Assembly: GCA_019750295.1 (NCBI GenBank)
Contig: JAIEOS010000009.1
Span: forward strand, 45,138 to 109,137
DNA from: Bdellovibrionales bacterium
GTDB taxonomy: Bacteria > Bdellovibrionota > Bdellovibrionia > Bdellovibrionales > JAGQZY01
DNA length: 64,000 nucleotides
Direction: 5' to 3'
Below, one piece after another: positions 54,439 to 62,174 of this stretch. The position numbers and the translations under genes were made by a program. Below the pieces are notes generated by a model that saw only the letters and a list, made by a program, of their open reading frames with translations, did no database searches and was not told where the DNA came from. The stretch's first letter is position 1. Every line of letters begins with the position of its first letter.

Positions 54439-56033
54439 GGGAAAAACTTTTTTCGAATCTCTAGAAACTTTTTATAATAGTCTTGGCTCTTTTGGACATC
54501 TCCGAGCTTTTCGTAGACCTGCGCCAGCATTGCGTAGGAATGATAAAAGTTGGGATCGATAGCGATGGCGGTTTCAAATTCTTTGATGGCATCATCGGTA
54601 TTATTTTGTCGAAGGTAAGATCGACCCAAATTGTGATGGGTCTGAGGATAGTTGTCTTGAATAGCGATGGCCTGTTTGTAAGTCATAATGGCCTCGGAGA
54701 CTCGGCCGGCTTCGTCATAGGCCATGGCGAGGTTGTTGTAAATGCGGGCCGATCCCGATGGATTATAACGAATGTTGTTAGAATAGAGCGCGATAGGGTT
54801 GGCCCAGACTTTGTTTTGCTGAAAAGTGAGATAGCTCTCAGCTCCGAGAACGAGCGCTGCGGCCACCACACTCAGCACCGGAACAAAGAGGCGGGGAAGG
54901 TTCAAAGCGAAATGAAGTTTTTGAAGCCAAAGTCCCAACGCGGAGGCGGCTCCTAATAAGAGTCCCGCCGATGGGAAATACATCCAGTGCTCTAGAATAA
55001 GGGCATTAACCGGGACGAATATTCCCGTGTGAGGGAAGTGGGCGCAGGCGAGCCACAAGAAACCAAACACGAGGGCTCTGTTTTTATTTCGCCAAGGAAT
55101 CAGCACGTAGAAAGTTGCGGCCACGAGAAAGGCGGCTCCGGTCAGGACCTGAGTGGCTAACGGATCAGTAAAAACCATAAAGTGTCGGTCGAAGTGTTGC
55201 TCTGTGGGAAAAACCAACAACTGCAGATAGGCGGGAATCGTCGCCAGAAAAGTGTAAAATCGGAAGAGGATGTTTTCCGTATAAATATTGGGAGTGGCAT
55301 AAAATTGAAAGCTGTTATCAAAATCGAGCACAGTTTTGCGAAGAATCAAGTAGGTGAACGCAATGATCCAAAGAGGAAGTGTTCGGAGGGCGGCTCGGGC
55401 AAACCGAGAGGGTCGTTCGGGGCTGACGTAAAGTGACACAAAGGCAAGTGCGGGAAAAACGATGGCGGACTCCTTGGTGAGAAGTCCAAGAACAAAAAAT
55501 ACCGAAGCCATTGCTATTCTCCTGACGGAGAAGGTCGGGAATAAAGAGATCAGGCCCACGAGACTAAAGAAAACATAGAGAGAGTCGGCCGTGGCGCTGA
55601 TGTAGGCCACGCACTCCGTATGAAGAGGGTGCAACATCCAGATTAAGGCTCCGATATAAGAAGCAAGGCGGGAAAAGCGGAGGTGGATGCCTAGCACATA
55701 AATTAGGCAGGCATTGAGTCCGTGGATAAAAATATTCAGGAAATGAAACTCTAAAACCGAGGCCCCTGCCACTTGATAAACAAAATAATAAATCAATGTT
55801 TGCAGGGGACGGTAAAAGGAGTCGATCCCGCCTGAGCCCATCGTGGTTGAGGACGTGAAGATGGTTTTCCACGACGGCCATTGATGAATGAACGTGTTTT
55901 TAATGACCAAGAACTCGTCATCAAAAAGAAATTCCCCGGTCAAAGCGCCGCTGTAGGTTGCGAAAAGAAGCGCCCATAGACCTGCAAAACACAGGAGTGT
56001 GATTTTTGAAACACGTTGGAATCTGTAGGTCAT
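54435..56033 (-). CDS. TMTC-like membrane protein with C-terminal TPR repeats
   Basis: 532 residues. About ten membrane helices (residues 10-385), with an acidic DDEF in the first loop (GEFLFDDEFLVIKN) and HPLHTECVAYISATADSLY, matching GT-C-type O-mannosyltransferases such as TMTC. The last ~130 residues are TPR repeats (RIYNNLAMAYDEAGRVSEAI, THHNLGRSYL, HSYAMLAQVYEKLGD). A lipid-linked sugar from the neighbouring GT2 enzyme would be its donor, for protein O-glycosylation; this is inference. Confidence 0.82.
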   Translation of the reverse strand: MTYRFQRVSKITLLCFAGLWALLFATYSGALTGEFLFDDEFLVIKNTFIHQWPSWKTIFTSSTTMGSGGIDSFYRPLQTLIYYFVYQVAGASVLEFHFLNIFIHGLNACLIYVLGIHLRFSRLASYIGALIWMLHPLHTECVAYISATADSLYVFFSLVGLISLFPTFSVRRIAMASVFFVLGLLTKESAIVFPALAFVSLYVSPERPSRFARAALRTLPLWIIAFTYLILRKTVLDFDNSFQFYATPNIYTENILFRFYTFLATIPAYLQLLVFPTEQHFDRHFMVFTDPLATQVLTGAAFLVAATFYVLIPWRNKNRALVFGFLWLACAHFPHTGIFVPVNALILEHWMYFPSAGLLLGAASALGLWLQKLHFALNLPRLFVPVLSVVAAALVLGAESYLTFQQNKVWANPIALYSNNIRYNPSGSARIYNNLAMAYDEAGRVSEAIMTYKQAIAIQDNYPQTHHNLGRSYLRQNNTDDAIKEFETAIAIDPNFYHSYAMLAQVYEKLGDVQKSQDYYKKFLEIRKKFFP

Positions 56034-56181
56034 AGGGAAAGTGTAGAGAGAAACAGTAGCCGATGTCGACCTTCGTGACGCTGTAATGCGCGGTATTAGG
56101 AGCCCAGTTTTAGCTGTATTTCAGAGGCGTAAAATGTATTATTTGGAGTGCAACTTTAACCATTAAACCGAGAGGTCCAAC

Positions 56182-56673
56182 ATGAAATCTATCATTTTGA
56201 TCATCGCAGCTGTGGCATTTACAGCCTGCTCTTCAACAAAGAAAACAGAAACTGCAACAACTTCGACAGAAGCTCCAACGACTGTTGAAAAAGCGGAGAC
56301 AACATCGACAGATGCAGCTCCAGAGAAGACTGCGAAAAAGTCTAAGAAGCAAAAAACAGCTTCTACTGAGGAAACGACAACAACCCCATCAACAGATGGC
56401 AGTGGTCTTCCTTCAATCACCGGCACAGAAAAATCTGCAGTCACTTGCACTAACAAAAGCGATACTCGCAAAATCACAACATTAAATGTAACTGATGGTG
56501 GATGCGGTGTTGTTTACAATAAAGCGGGCGAAGATAAAACTGTAGCTCTCGCTAAAGTGGACATGAACTATTGCGATACCGTCACAAATAAGATTAAAAC
56601 AAATCTTGAAGGTGCTGGATTTAACTGCGGTGGCGGAACTAGCTCTTCTTCAGACACACCTGCGGCTCAGTAA
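56182..56673 (+). CDS. Small Thr-rich lipoprotein
   Basis: 163 residues with GAGAGG before the ATG. Lipobox AFTAC (lipidated Cys16). Residues 17-75 are Thr/Ser/Ala/Lys-rich and probably an extended linker. A compact domain with four Cys follows (VTCTNKSD, GCGVVY, NYCDT, FNCGGG), giving two disulfides. A terminator follows at once. No known family. Confidence 0.7.
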   Translation: MKSIILIIAAVAFTACSSTKKTETATTSTEAPTTVEKAETTSTDAAPEKTAKKSKKQKTASTEETTTTPSTDGSGLPSITGTEKSAVTCTNKSDTRKITTLNVTDGGCGVVYNKAGEDKTVALAKVDMNYCDTVTNKIKTNLEGAGFNCGGGTSSSSDTPAAQ

Positions 56674-56692
56674 TCTGTTGTCTTTGGAAAAT

Positions 56693-56725
56693 AAAAAAGC
56701 CAACTCTTAGAGTTGGCTTTTTTTA
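56693..56725. terminator. Intrinsic terminator
   Basis: AAAAAGCCAACT and AGTTGGCTTTTT form a GC-containing stem with a five-base loop, with a T run on the plus side and A run on the other, so it can serve both the lipoprotein and the convergent AP2 gene. Confidence 0.9.
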
Positions 56726-56742
56726 TTTGTAGTGGATAAAAA

Positions 56743-57267
56743 CTATTTATTGCGTCGGTTTTTAGGTTCGATGCGATTTTGGTAGGCCACATCGCCAAAA
56801 AGTTCCTGGGCGGCTTTGTTATAAGCTTTCGCGGCCAGATCCTCGGTGGCAAAATCTCCTAAGAAATAAGCTTTGTTATTCTTTTCGATCCGCGAACGCC
56901 ACACTCTCTTCGAGCGAATGAACGAAACGCCACGGTAGCGAGAGGAGGTTTTTTCGGCGCGCTTCGGGAGCATACGCTGACGTTCCTTCATGCTGCAAAC
57001 GACGATATTTTCTTTGCGGTAGTCGAGACCATTCTGCCAGCGGCGAGGATAGGCCATTTTTCCCTTACGGGGCTTCATTAAGAATTGTCCGAGGGACATC
57101 GTTCGCGACGAGCTACCTGTACGGATACTTGTGACGACGAGAGGCTTCTTTTCTTTACCACGATAGATGACCCGCCAGCTCTTCTCGGCCACGCGATCGT
57201 AATCTTCGCTATCAATTTTTACGGTTTCACCGGTTTTGGTTGTCAGAAGTTTCCACGCTTTAGACAT
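56743..57267 (-). CDS. AP2-domain protein derived from an HNH homing endonuclease
   Basis: 174 residues with AAGGAG before the ATG. Residues 105-165 are a clear AP2/ERF domain: SRYRGVSFIRSKRVWRS, then YFLGDFATEDLAAKAYNKAA. The N-terminal half follows the layout of HNH-AP2 homing endonucleases (VKIDSEDYDRVAEKSWRV, NGLDYRKENIVVCS) but the catalytic His residues are gone (MSLGQFL where MHRLIL-type is expected). It is probably a domesticated DNA-binding protein. Confidence 0.82.
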   Translation of the reverse strand: MSKAWKLLTTKTGETVKIDSEDYDRVAEKSWRVIYRGKEKKPLVVTSIRTGSSSRTMSLGQFLMKPRKGKMAYPRRWQNGLDYRKENIVVCSMKERQRMLPKRAEKTSSRYRGVSFIRSKRVWRSRIEKNNKAYFLGDFATEDLAAKAYNKAAQELFGDVAYQNRIEPKNRRNK

Positions 57268-57389
57268 ACCTTCTCCTTAGTTAGATTCTATCTCTTAGGT
57301 TTATACTTAAATCAGAGATAAAGTGACGGGTTTTTAAGGATCAATTCAAAATGCTGACCTTGGCCGTGCTTTTTGCGTAAAAAATGGGC

Positions 57390-58409
57390 TTAAACGCCGA
57401 GTTTTAAAAGAGCCCACTCGGCCACTTTTCCTATTTTGGCGTCGTCGACGTAGGCTTGGATCGCGGGTCGAAGCTCCTGAGCATGAATGTTCGCCGCCAC
57501 AATCACCGCATTCCGTTTGAGACCGAGGGCTCCGGCGCGGGCCAAGGGGGTACCGTAAACCCGCTTTAAAATTTGATTGTGCGAAGACTCCAGAATCCAC
57601 TTGAGGTCTTCGATGGTGTTCTGTCGCTCCCGCGCCGGTGCGGACTCTTTGTGAAGTCGCAAATTCCAGGGGCAGACGTCTTGGCAGATATCACAGCCAA
57701 AAAATAAGTCGCCGAATTTCTCTTTGAGGGCGTCGGGCGCTTGCGTCTTGGACTCGATGGTCCAGTACGAGATACACCGGGTCGCATCGAGAGTGCGGTT
57801 GGGCAAAATGGCCTCTGTGGGGCACGCCTCGACGCATCTTCGGCAAGTGCCACAATGATCACTCACAAGAGATGCGTTGCCGGAGAGCTCGAGGGAGGTG
57901 ATCACTTCGGCGATAAAGAAAAAGCTGCCCCGTTGACGATCGATAATACAGGAATTTTTTCCGAACCATCCCAGGCCGGCCCGATACGCCAGATCTCGCT
58001 CGAGGATCGGCGAAGAGTCGGTGAAACCTAAAAATTCTTCGTCCGGGAAAATTTTTTTTAGATCTTCACATAGGGATCCCATGATTTTTTTCAATGTAAA
58101 ATGATAGTCGGGACCTCGGGCGTAGCTAGCGATATTGAGATTCGGGAAGGGGTTGTCTTTTGGGGTGTATTCATTTTTATAAGGAAAGCTCAGCACAATG
58201 GCCGATTGGCCACGGGGCCATTTTGTTTGGGGTGACTGTTTAATTGGAAGATGCGTTTTGAGATATTCCATGTCGCCATGATAATTCTGATCGAGCCAAC
58301 TTTGATAAATACTTAAACTCAGCGGTTCATTGAGAGATGAGAATCCAAAATGAGAAATGCCGTGTTGTCGAAGAACGTGGGAGAGGATTGCAGAATTATC
58401 CGTTGGCAT
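57390..58409 (-). CDS. queG: Epoxyqueuosine reductase
   Basis: 339 residues from ATG 58409. Signatures: YHGDMEYL near residue 40, GRGPDYH-type ARGPDYHFTLKK, GWFGKNSCIID, and two [4Fe-4S] sites CGTCRRCVEACP and CDICQDVCPWN. It is B12-dependent and makes the last step of queuosine in tRNA. An ATG at 58439 would overlap the divergent gene's start (shared CATG); the inner start leaves room for promoters. A C-terminal HEAT-like tail is present. Confidence 0.93.
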   Translation of the reverse strand: MPTDNSAILSHVLRQHGISHFGFSSLNEPLSLSIYQSWLDQNYHGDMEYLKTHLPIKQSPQTKWPRGQSAIVLSFPYKNEYTPKDNPFPNLNIASYARGPDYHFTLKKIMGSLCEDLKKIFPDEEFLGFTDSSPILERDLAYRAGLGWFGKNSCIIDRQRGSFFFIAEVITSLELSGNASLVSDHCGTCRRCVEACPTEAILPNRTLDATRCISYWTIESKTQAPDALKEKFGDLFFGCDICQDVCPWNLRLHKESAPARERQNTIEDLKWILESSHNQILKRVYGTPLARAGALGLKRNAVIVAANIHAQELRPAIQAYVDDAKIGKVAEWALLKLGV

Positions 58410-58437
58410 GATCGGAATATAGTCTATACTTGGGATC

Positions 58438-59763
58438 ATGGATAGAGCAATTTTTACCTCTCACAGTGATTGGCCCGAAGTCGAAGAGATTCTTAAAAAA
58501 ATACAAAGTCAGGGGTTTAAAGCCGTTCTTGTGGGAGGGTGTGTTCGCGATGCCCTGATCGAGGGAAAGCGGGCGTCTTCCGGCGATTTAGATATTGCGA
58601 CAGATGCCACACCCGAGGACATTCAAGCCTTGTTTGATCGAGTCGAGATGGTGGGGAAAAGTTTTGGCGTCAGTATGGTGGTTATCAATAAAAAAAGTTT
58701 TGAGGTTTCCACCTTTCGCGAAGATTCTCAAAAAAGCGATGGGCGCCATCCGGAAAGTGTAAAATACACCACTATCGACAAGGATGTTTATCGCAGAGAC
58801 TTTACTGTAAATGCGATTTATTACGATCCTCTCAATGATCAGCTGATGGATTTCGTCGGAGGTGTCGAGGATGTTCAAAACAAGATTTTAAAAGCCGTCG
58901 GTGACCCCGATGTTCGATTTAAAGAAGATTATCTCCGGATCCTTCGCGGTTTAAGATTTTCGGCGATCCTCGAATTCGCGATTGAGCCCAAGACGTTCGA
59001 AGCGATGAAGAACAATGTGCCCGGCCTCAGTTCGATTTCTATGGAGCGAGTGAAGATGGAATTCGACTCGGTCCTCGGCCGAAGCGGAAGTCCCAGAAAT
59101 TTTAGAAAACTTTTTTTTGAAAGCGCCCGAGATTTGGGTGTGATGGCGATGTATTTCGACATGACAGACTACAACCTCAGCATTGATAATAATGAGGTGA
59201 CTCCAAAGTCCATCCCGCAAGCTTGGCAGGATTTTATCAAGCGCGCGGATAAGGCCAACTGGAATTACCTGCAGGGGTGGATGCATCTTTATCTTTATCG
59301 TTATCGGTTTTGGCGGCAAAAGACCGGATCTCCCGGTGAGGCTGAGGTTCGCTTAAAGACGGAAATGGATTTAATGAAGCTCGCTAACTCCGAAAAAGAA
59401 CAAATCTGGGCGACGATTAAGAGTGGGGCTCTGTGGGTGAAAGCCGATCAGATCCAGCTTGAGGATTTGTTTGTTTGGGGACGACAAAAAGAAAAGGGCA
59501 GTGTGGACTTCTGGCGCACGGAAGTTTTAGCTTTCGGAAAAACCGCAGCTCACTTTGAAAAACTCGATCATTATTTTAAGGAATACTTCGAAGCGGGTCA
59601 GCTTCCTCAACCCCTAGTTAAGGGTGACGATCTCATCAAAATGGGAGTGTCATCAGGACCCGAGATGAAGACATACCTGGAAGCCGCTCATAAGAAACAA
59701 TTTCTTGAAAAAATCACCGACAAAAAAATCCTACTCCAGCACATCCAAAAACTCATCAACTAA
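58438..59763 (+). CDS. tRNA nucleotidyltransferase / poly(A) polymerase family
   Basis: 441 residues, class II. Motif GGCVRDAL, catalytic GDLDIAT, FEVSTFRED, YRRDFTVNAIYYDP and RILRGLRFSA are in order within the first 210 residues. The C-terminal ~200 residues are less conserved. Members either add CCA to tRNA or poly(A) to RNA; the tRNA-Met here already encodes CCA, which does not settle which. Divergent from queG. Confidence 0.9.
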   Translation: MDRAIFTSHSDWPEVEEILKKIQSQGFKAVLVGGCVRDALIEGKRASSGDLDIATDATPEDIQALFDRVEMVGKSFGVSMVVINKKSFEVSTFREDSQKSDGRHPESVKYTTIDKDVYRRDFTVNAIYYDPLNDQLMDFVGGVEDVQNKILKAVGDPDVRFKEDYLRILRGLRFSAILEFAIEPKTFEAMKNNVPGLSSISMERVKMEFDSVLGRSGSPRNFRKLFFESARDLGVMAMYFDMTDYNLSIDNNEVTPKSIPQAWQDFIKRADKANWNYLQGWMHLYLYRYRFWRQKTGSPGEAEVRLKTEMDLMKLANSEKEQIWATIKSGALWVKADQIQLEDLFVWGRQKEKGSVDFWRTEVLAFGKTAAHFEKLDHYFKEYFEAGQLPQPLVKGDDLIKMGVSSGPEMKTYLEAAHKKQFLEKITDKKILLQHIQKLIN

Positions 59764-59764
59764 A

Positions 59765-59785
59765 AAAAGGATCGGCGTACCTTTT
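59765..59785. terminator. Terminator-like element, same family as at 990
   Basis: AAAAGG and CCTTTT around a loop containing TCGGCGTA, matching the complement of 990-1010 at all but one base. A further GGCGTAC followed by T7 lies next to it at 59790-59803. It serves the CCA/poly(A) polymerase gene and the convergent small gene. Confidence 0.55.
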
Positions 59786-59801
59786 TTTTGGCGTACTTTT
59801 T

Positions 59802-59978
59802 TTATTTACGTTTGAATTCGCGGCCTTTGTGTTTTTTCCAATTGTAATCGGGATTGGAGGAGAAGCGCTCGCCCCATTTGTTCCACTTTTGTGGACCGAG
59901 ATCGTGCTCCACTTTGCCTTTGGCGTTAAAGATCTTAGCGTCTTTTCCAAATAAAAAATCTGCGATGGCTTTTAACAT
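59802..59978 (-). CDS. Small basic protein, 58 residues
   Basis: ATG 59978 to TAA 59802. The sequence begins MLKAIADFLFGKDAKIFNAK and continues with KWNKWGERFSSNPDYNW and a basic end KGREFKRK. Regular use of common codons, an amphipathic start and Trp/Tyr-rich middle make it look real. The ribosome site is weak. No family recognised. Confidence 0.55.
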   Translation of the reverse strand: MLKAIADFLFGKDAKIFNAKGKVEHDLGPQKWNKWGERFSSNPDYNWKKHKGREFKRK

Positions 59979-60000
59979 AAGTTTAAAATAGCCGGGTCAC

Positions 60001-60318
60001 TTATCTTTTGCAAAAGGTTTTATTCACACAATCTTCGGCAAAAAGAATCTGGCGTTCGGTGGATGGAGCGCTGCCGCGAGAAGTAACGTAGAAAGCCATC
60101 CGAGCTTTTAAGCAGGCTTTTGCTGTTCTTTCGAAGGCTTCTTCTTTTGTAGCGCCTTTAAATTTAATTTTTCCAGTTTCGCCGGATTCAAAGCTGCACG
60201 TTTGGTAATCTTCAGTGGAAGCGATACCTCTTGTCGTTGCCGTTGTTTGCGGCTTTGAGATGTCCAAGATCGACGCTATTGGCCCCAAGAGCATGATCAG
60301 AATTAATAAGATACGCAT
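60001..60318 (-). CDS. Small exported or membrane-anchored protein
   Basis: 105 residues with AGGGGG before the ATG. An N-terminal hydrophobic segment (ILLILIMLLGPIASIL) may be a signal peptide or anchor. The rest has three to four Cys (TCSFES, ACLKAR, DCVNKTFCKR), possible disulfides, and an ATKEEAFERTAKAC helix that recalls DUF-type exported proteins. Function unknown. The 160-bp gap to srkA holds only a short direct repeat AAAGGGTGGC at 60345-60365. Confidence 0.55.
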   Translation of the reverse strand: MRILLILIMLLGPIASILDISKPQTTATTRGIASTEDYQTCSFESGETGKIKFKGATKEEAFERTAKACLKARMAFYVTSRGSAPSTERQILFAEDCVNKTFCKR

Positions 60319-60478
60319 AAAGTCCCCCTACCAGGGAAGCTGCAAAAGGGTGGCCAAAGGGTGGCAAAAAATGAGCCTCAAGCTGTTGAATTTTATAGGC
60401 ATTTCCGTGTTTCAGACTGAGACGTCGACGGACATGTTGAATCTCGACAACAGGTGATCAGGATTTAGCCACTCCGGC

Positions 60479-61453
60479 CTAGCGGAGGGACCACGCTATT
60501 TTTTCGAGGGCTTCGGCCTCTTCCACCCAATAGAGGTAAGAGTTAAAGTTGGGAAAGAGTCTCGGGAATGAGGGATCCGCCCAACGCTGAGCAATCCACG
60601 CCGCATAGGATAAAATGCGAAAACCACGAAGCGCGGGAATCAATTGGATTTCGCGATCATCAAATTCACGCAGACTTTCGTAACCTTTTACAAGTTGATC
60701 CATTTCTTGAGAGGCGGTTTCAGGATCTCCAGAAAGAAGCATCCAGAAATCTTGAATCGGAGGACCATTTAAAAAATCATCAAAGTCGACAAAGAAGAAT
60801 TTATTTCCGTCAGATAAAAGATTCCCGCGGTGGCAGTCTCCATGGATGCGGATAAAGTTTTTGGGAATGAGATAGTCCTCAAGGTAGTCGAGAATAGTTT
60901 CGGCCGCTGTGATGTAACGTTGAGAAACTTCCGGTGCGATCCAGCCGTCAAGGATTTCCAAAGCCGACCAACCGGGGTGATCGTCAGAGCCAAAAGTCGG
61001 TCGATGTTTTGCCTTTTGTTGAGCGCCGATATTGTGAAGTTGAGCGAGGAGTCGACCGACTCGCTCTAAATCTCCCTCGAGAAATTCTTGGGGCATACGT
61101 CCCACTTTTCTTGGGAATAGGCAGGCCCAGATTCCGTCGACATCTTCTAGAGTTCGGCCCCTCGGCGAGGCGATCGCAGGCAAGACGGGGACTTCGCTGG
61201 CATGGAGCTCATTCAGAAAAAGGTGCTCGTCGTCGATGGAGGCATGAGGCCAGCGGTGGGGGCGATAGAACTTCGCAACAACGCGCTCCTGGTACTTTTG
61301 AGCTTCTGGCGAGGCTTCCAAAAAAATATCAAACACGCGATTCTCATAAGAGTTCAATTGCATAAAACGGCCCGTCGTCGTGAAGCCGTAGCTTTCCACG
61401 AATTTTAATACGCCTTCGGGATTCAGATTAAAAAAAGAACTCTCGTGACTCAC
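60479..61453 (-). CDS. srkA: Stress response kinase SrkA (YihE-like)
   Basis: 324 residues. Aminoglycoside-phosphotransferase fold: VVAKFYRPHRWP (ATP Lys), FLNELHASEVPVLPAI, the catalytic loop IRIHGDCHRGNLLS and metal motif FVDFDDFLNGP. SrkA is a Ser/Thr kinase that counters Cpx-type envelope stress and cell death. GTG start; the ribosome site is very close (GAAGG), so the exact start is less certain. Confidence 0.93.
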   Translation of the reverse strand: MSHESSFFNLNPEGVLKFVESYGFTTTGRFMQLNSYENRVFDIFLEASPEAQKYQERVVAKFYRPHRWPHASIDDEHLFLNELHASEVPVLPAIASPRGRTLEDVDGIWACLFPRKVGRMPQEFLEGDLERVGRLLAQLHNIGAQQKAKHRPTFGSDDHPGWSALEILDGWIAPEVSQRYITAAETILDYLEDYLIPKNFIRIHGDCHRGNLLSDGNKFFFVDFDDFLNGPPIQDFWMLLSGDPETASQEMDQLVKGYESLREFDDREIQLIPALRGFRILSYAAWIAQRWADPSFPRLFPNFNSYLYWVEEAEALEKIAWSLR

Positions 61454-61500
61454 GCCTTCAAAGTAAATGAAGTCGTGAGCAGACTCAAGTCAGGATATGA

Positions 61501-62044
61501 CTATTGACGAATGGAAACGTCAGTTCGGATGGCACCCATAATAGAAGGAATTTCCTGACGAGGAACGTTGTAGGCTTTTCCAGCAGTGCCGGTGACGGTG
61601 TCCGTTCCCGCCGCCAATTTGGCGTGCCCGCCGCTCACGGCATCAAACAGCATGGCGTTAGAGTCTTTTGCGGGTTCAAATTCCACTTGCAAGGCTTGAG
61701 TTGTCGACGGAATGTTTAAGCTCTTCATTCCATCCCGATGAGAGCGAACTTTACACACGGTCATGCCCGAAGAATCTGATGGGCTGCATGAGGAATAATT
61801 AATTCCGCTTTCGACCGAAGTTGTGAATTGCGTCACATGTCCTGCCAAGGGCTTTCCATAGAAATCCATGACTTGCATTTCTACGGTGAGGTCCGAAAAG
61901 CCATCGGCTTTGGCTGTCGTTTGCGACAAAACCTTAAAAGTGTAGCTGTTCGGATTGAGGTCGCGCTCGACGTTTTGCGACTTAGAGCAGGCCATGTTTA
62001 AAAAAAAGCAGTGATGTTAGTCCGGTAATTGTTAGTACTTTCAT
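61501..62044 (-). pseudogene. Lipoprotein gene with a +1 frameshift in a T8 run
   Basis: ATG 62044 opens a signal peptide (MKVLTITGLTSLLF) but eight T (minus strand; A8 at 62000-62007) throw it out of frame. With seven T it would read LLFLNMACSKSQ, a perfect lipobox with Cys19, and continue 162 residues to the stop at 61501. In the present frame only an internal ATG at 61995 could start the mature part, without signal. Either a sequencing/assembly error, a real mutation, or phase variation/slippage. The mature domain has an Ig-like pattern (LTVEMQVMDFYGKPLAGHV). Function unknown. Confidence 0.7.
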
Positions 62045-62051
62045 ATAGGTC

Positions 62052-62078
62052 TTATCGGCGAAGGTATGGAAAAGTTAA
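62052..62078 (-). promoter_or_regulatory. Sigma-28 (FliA) promoter for the frameshifted lipoprotein
   Basis: Minus strand TTAACTTT (62078-62071)-N11-GCCGATAA (62059-62052). The -10 is perfect, spacing exact, -35 matches 6 of 8. The ATG begins seven bases downstream, so the mRNA would be leaderless or nearly so. Confidence 0.65.
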
Positions 62079-62174
62079 GGATTTAGTCGCTCTGTCTCAA
62101 GGAGAGACGGCTTTTGGACTAGAAACTGTGGAAGGTCAGTATAAATTTCCCGTTAAAATTCATAGACTTTAAAT

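Noticed and set aside
60371..60457. 28-codon frame starting at ATG 60371
   Set aside because: No clear ribosome site, no protein-like pattern and no downstream partner.
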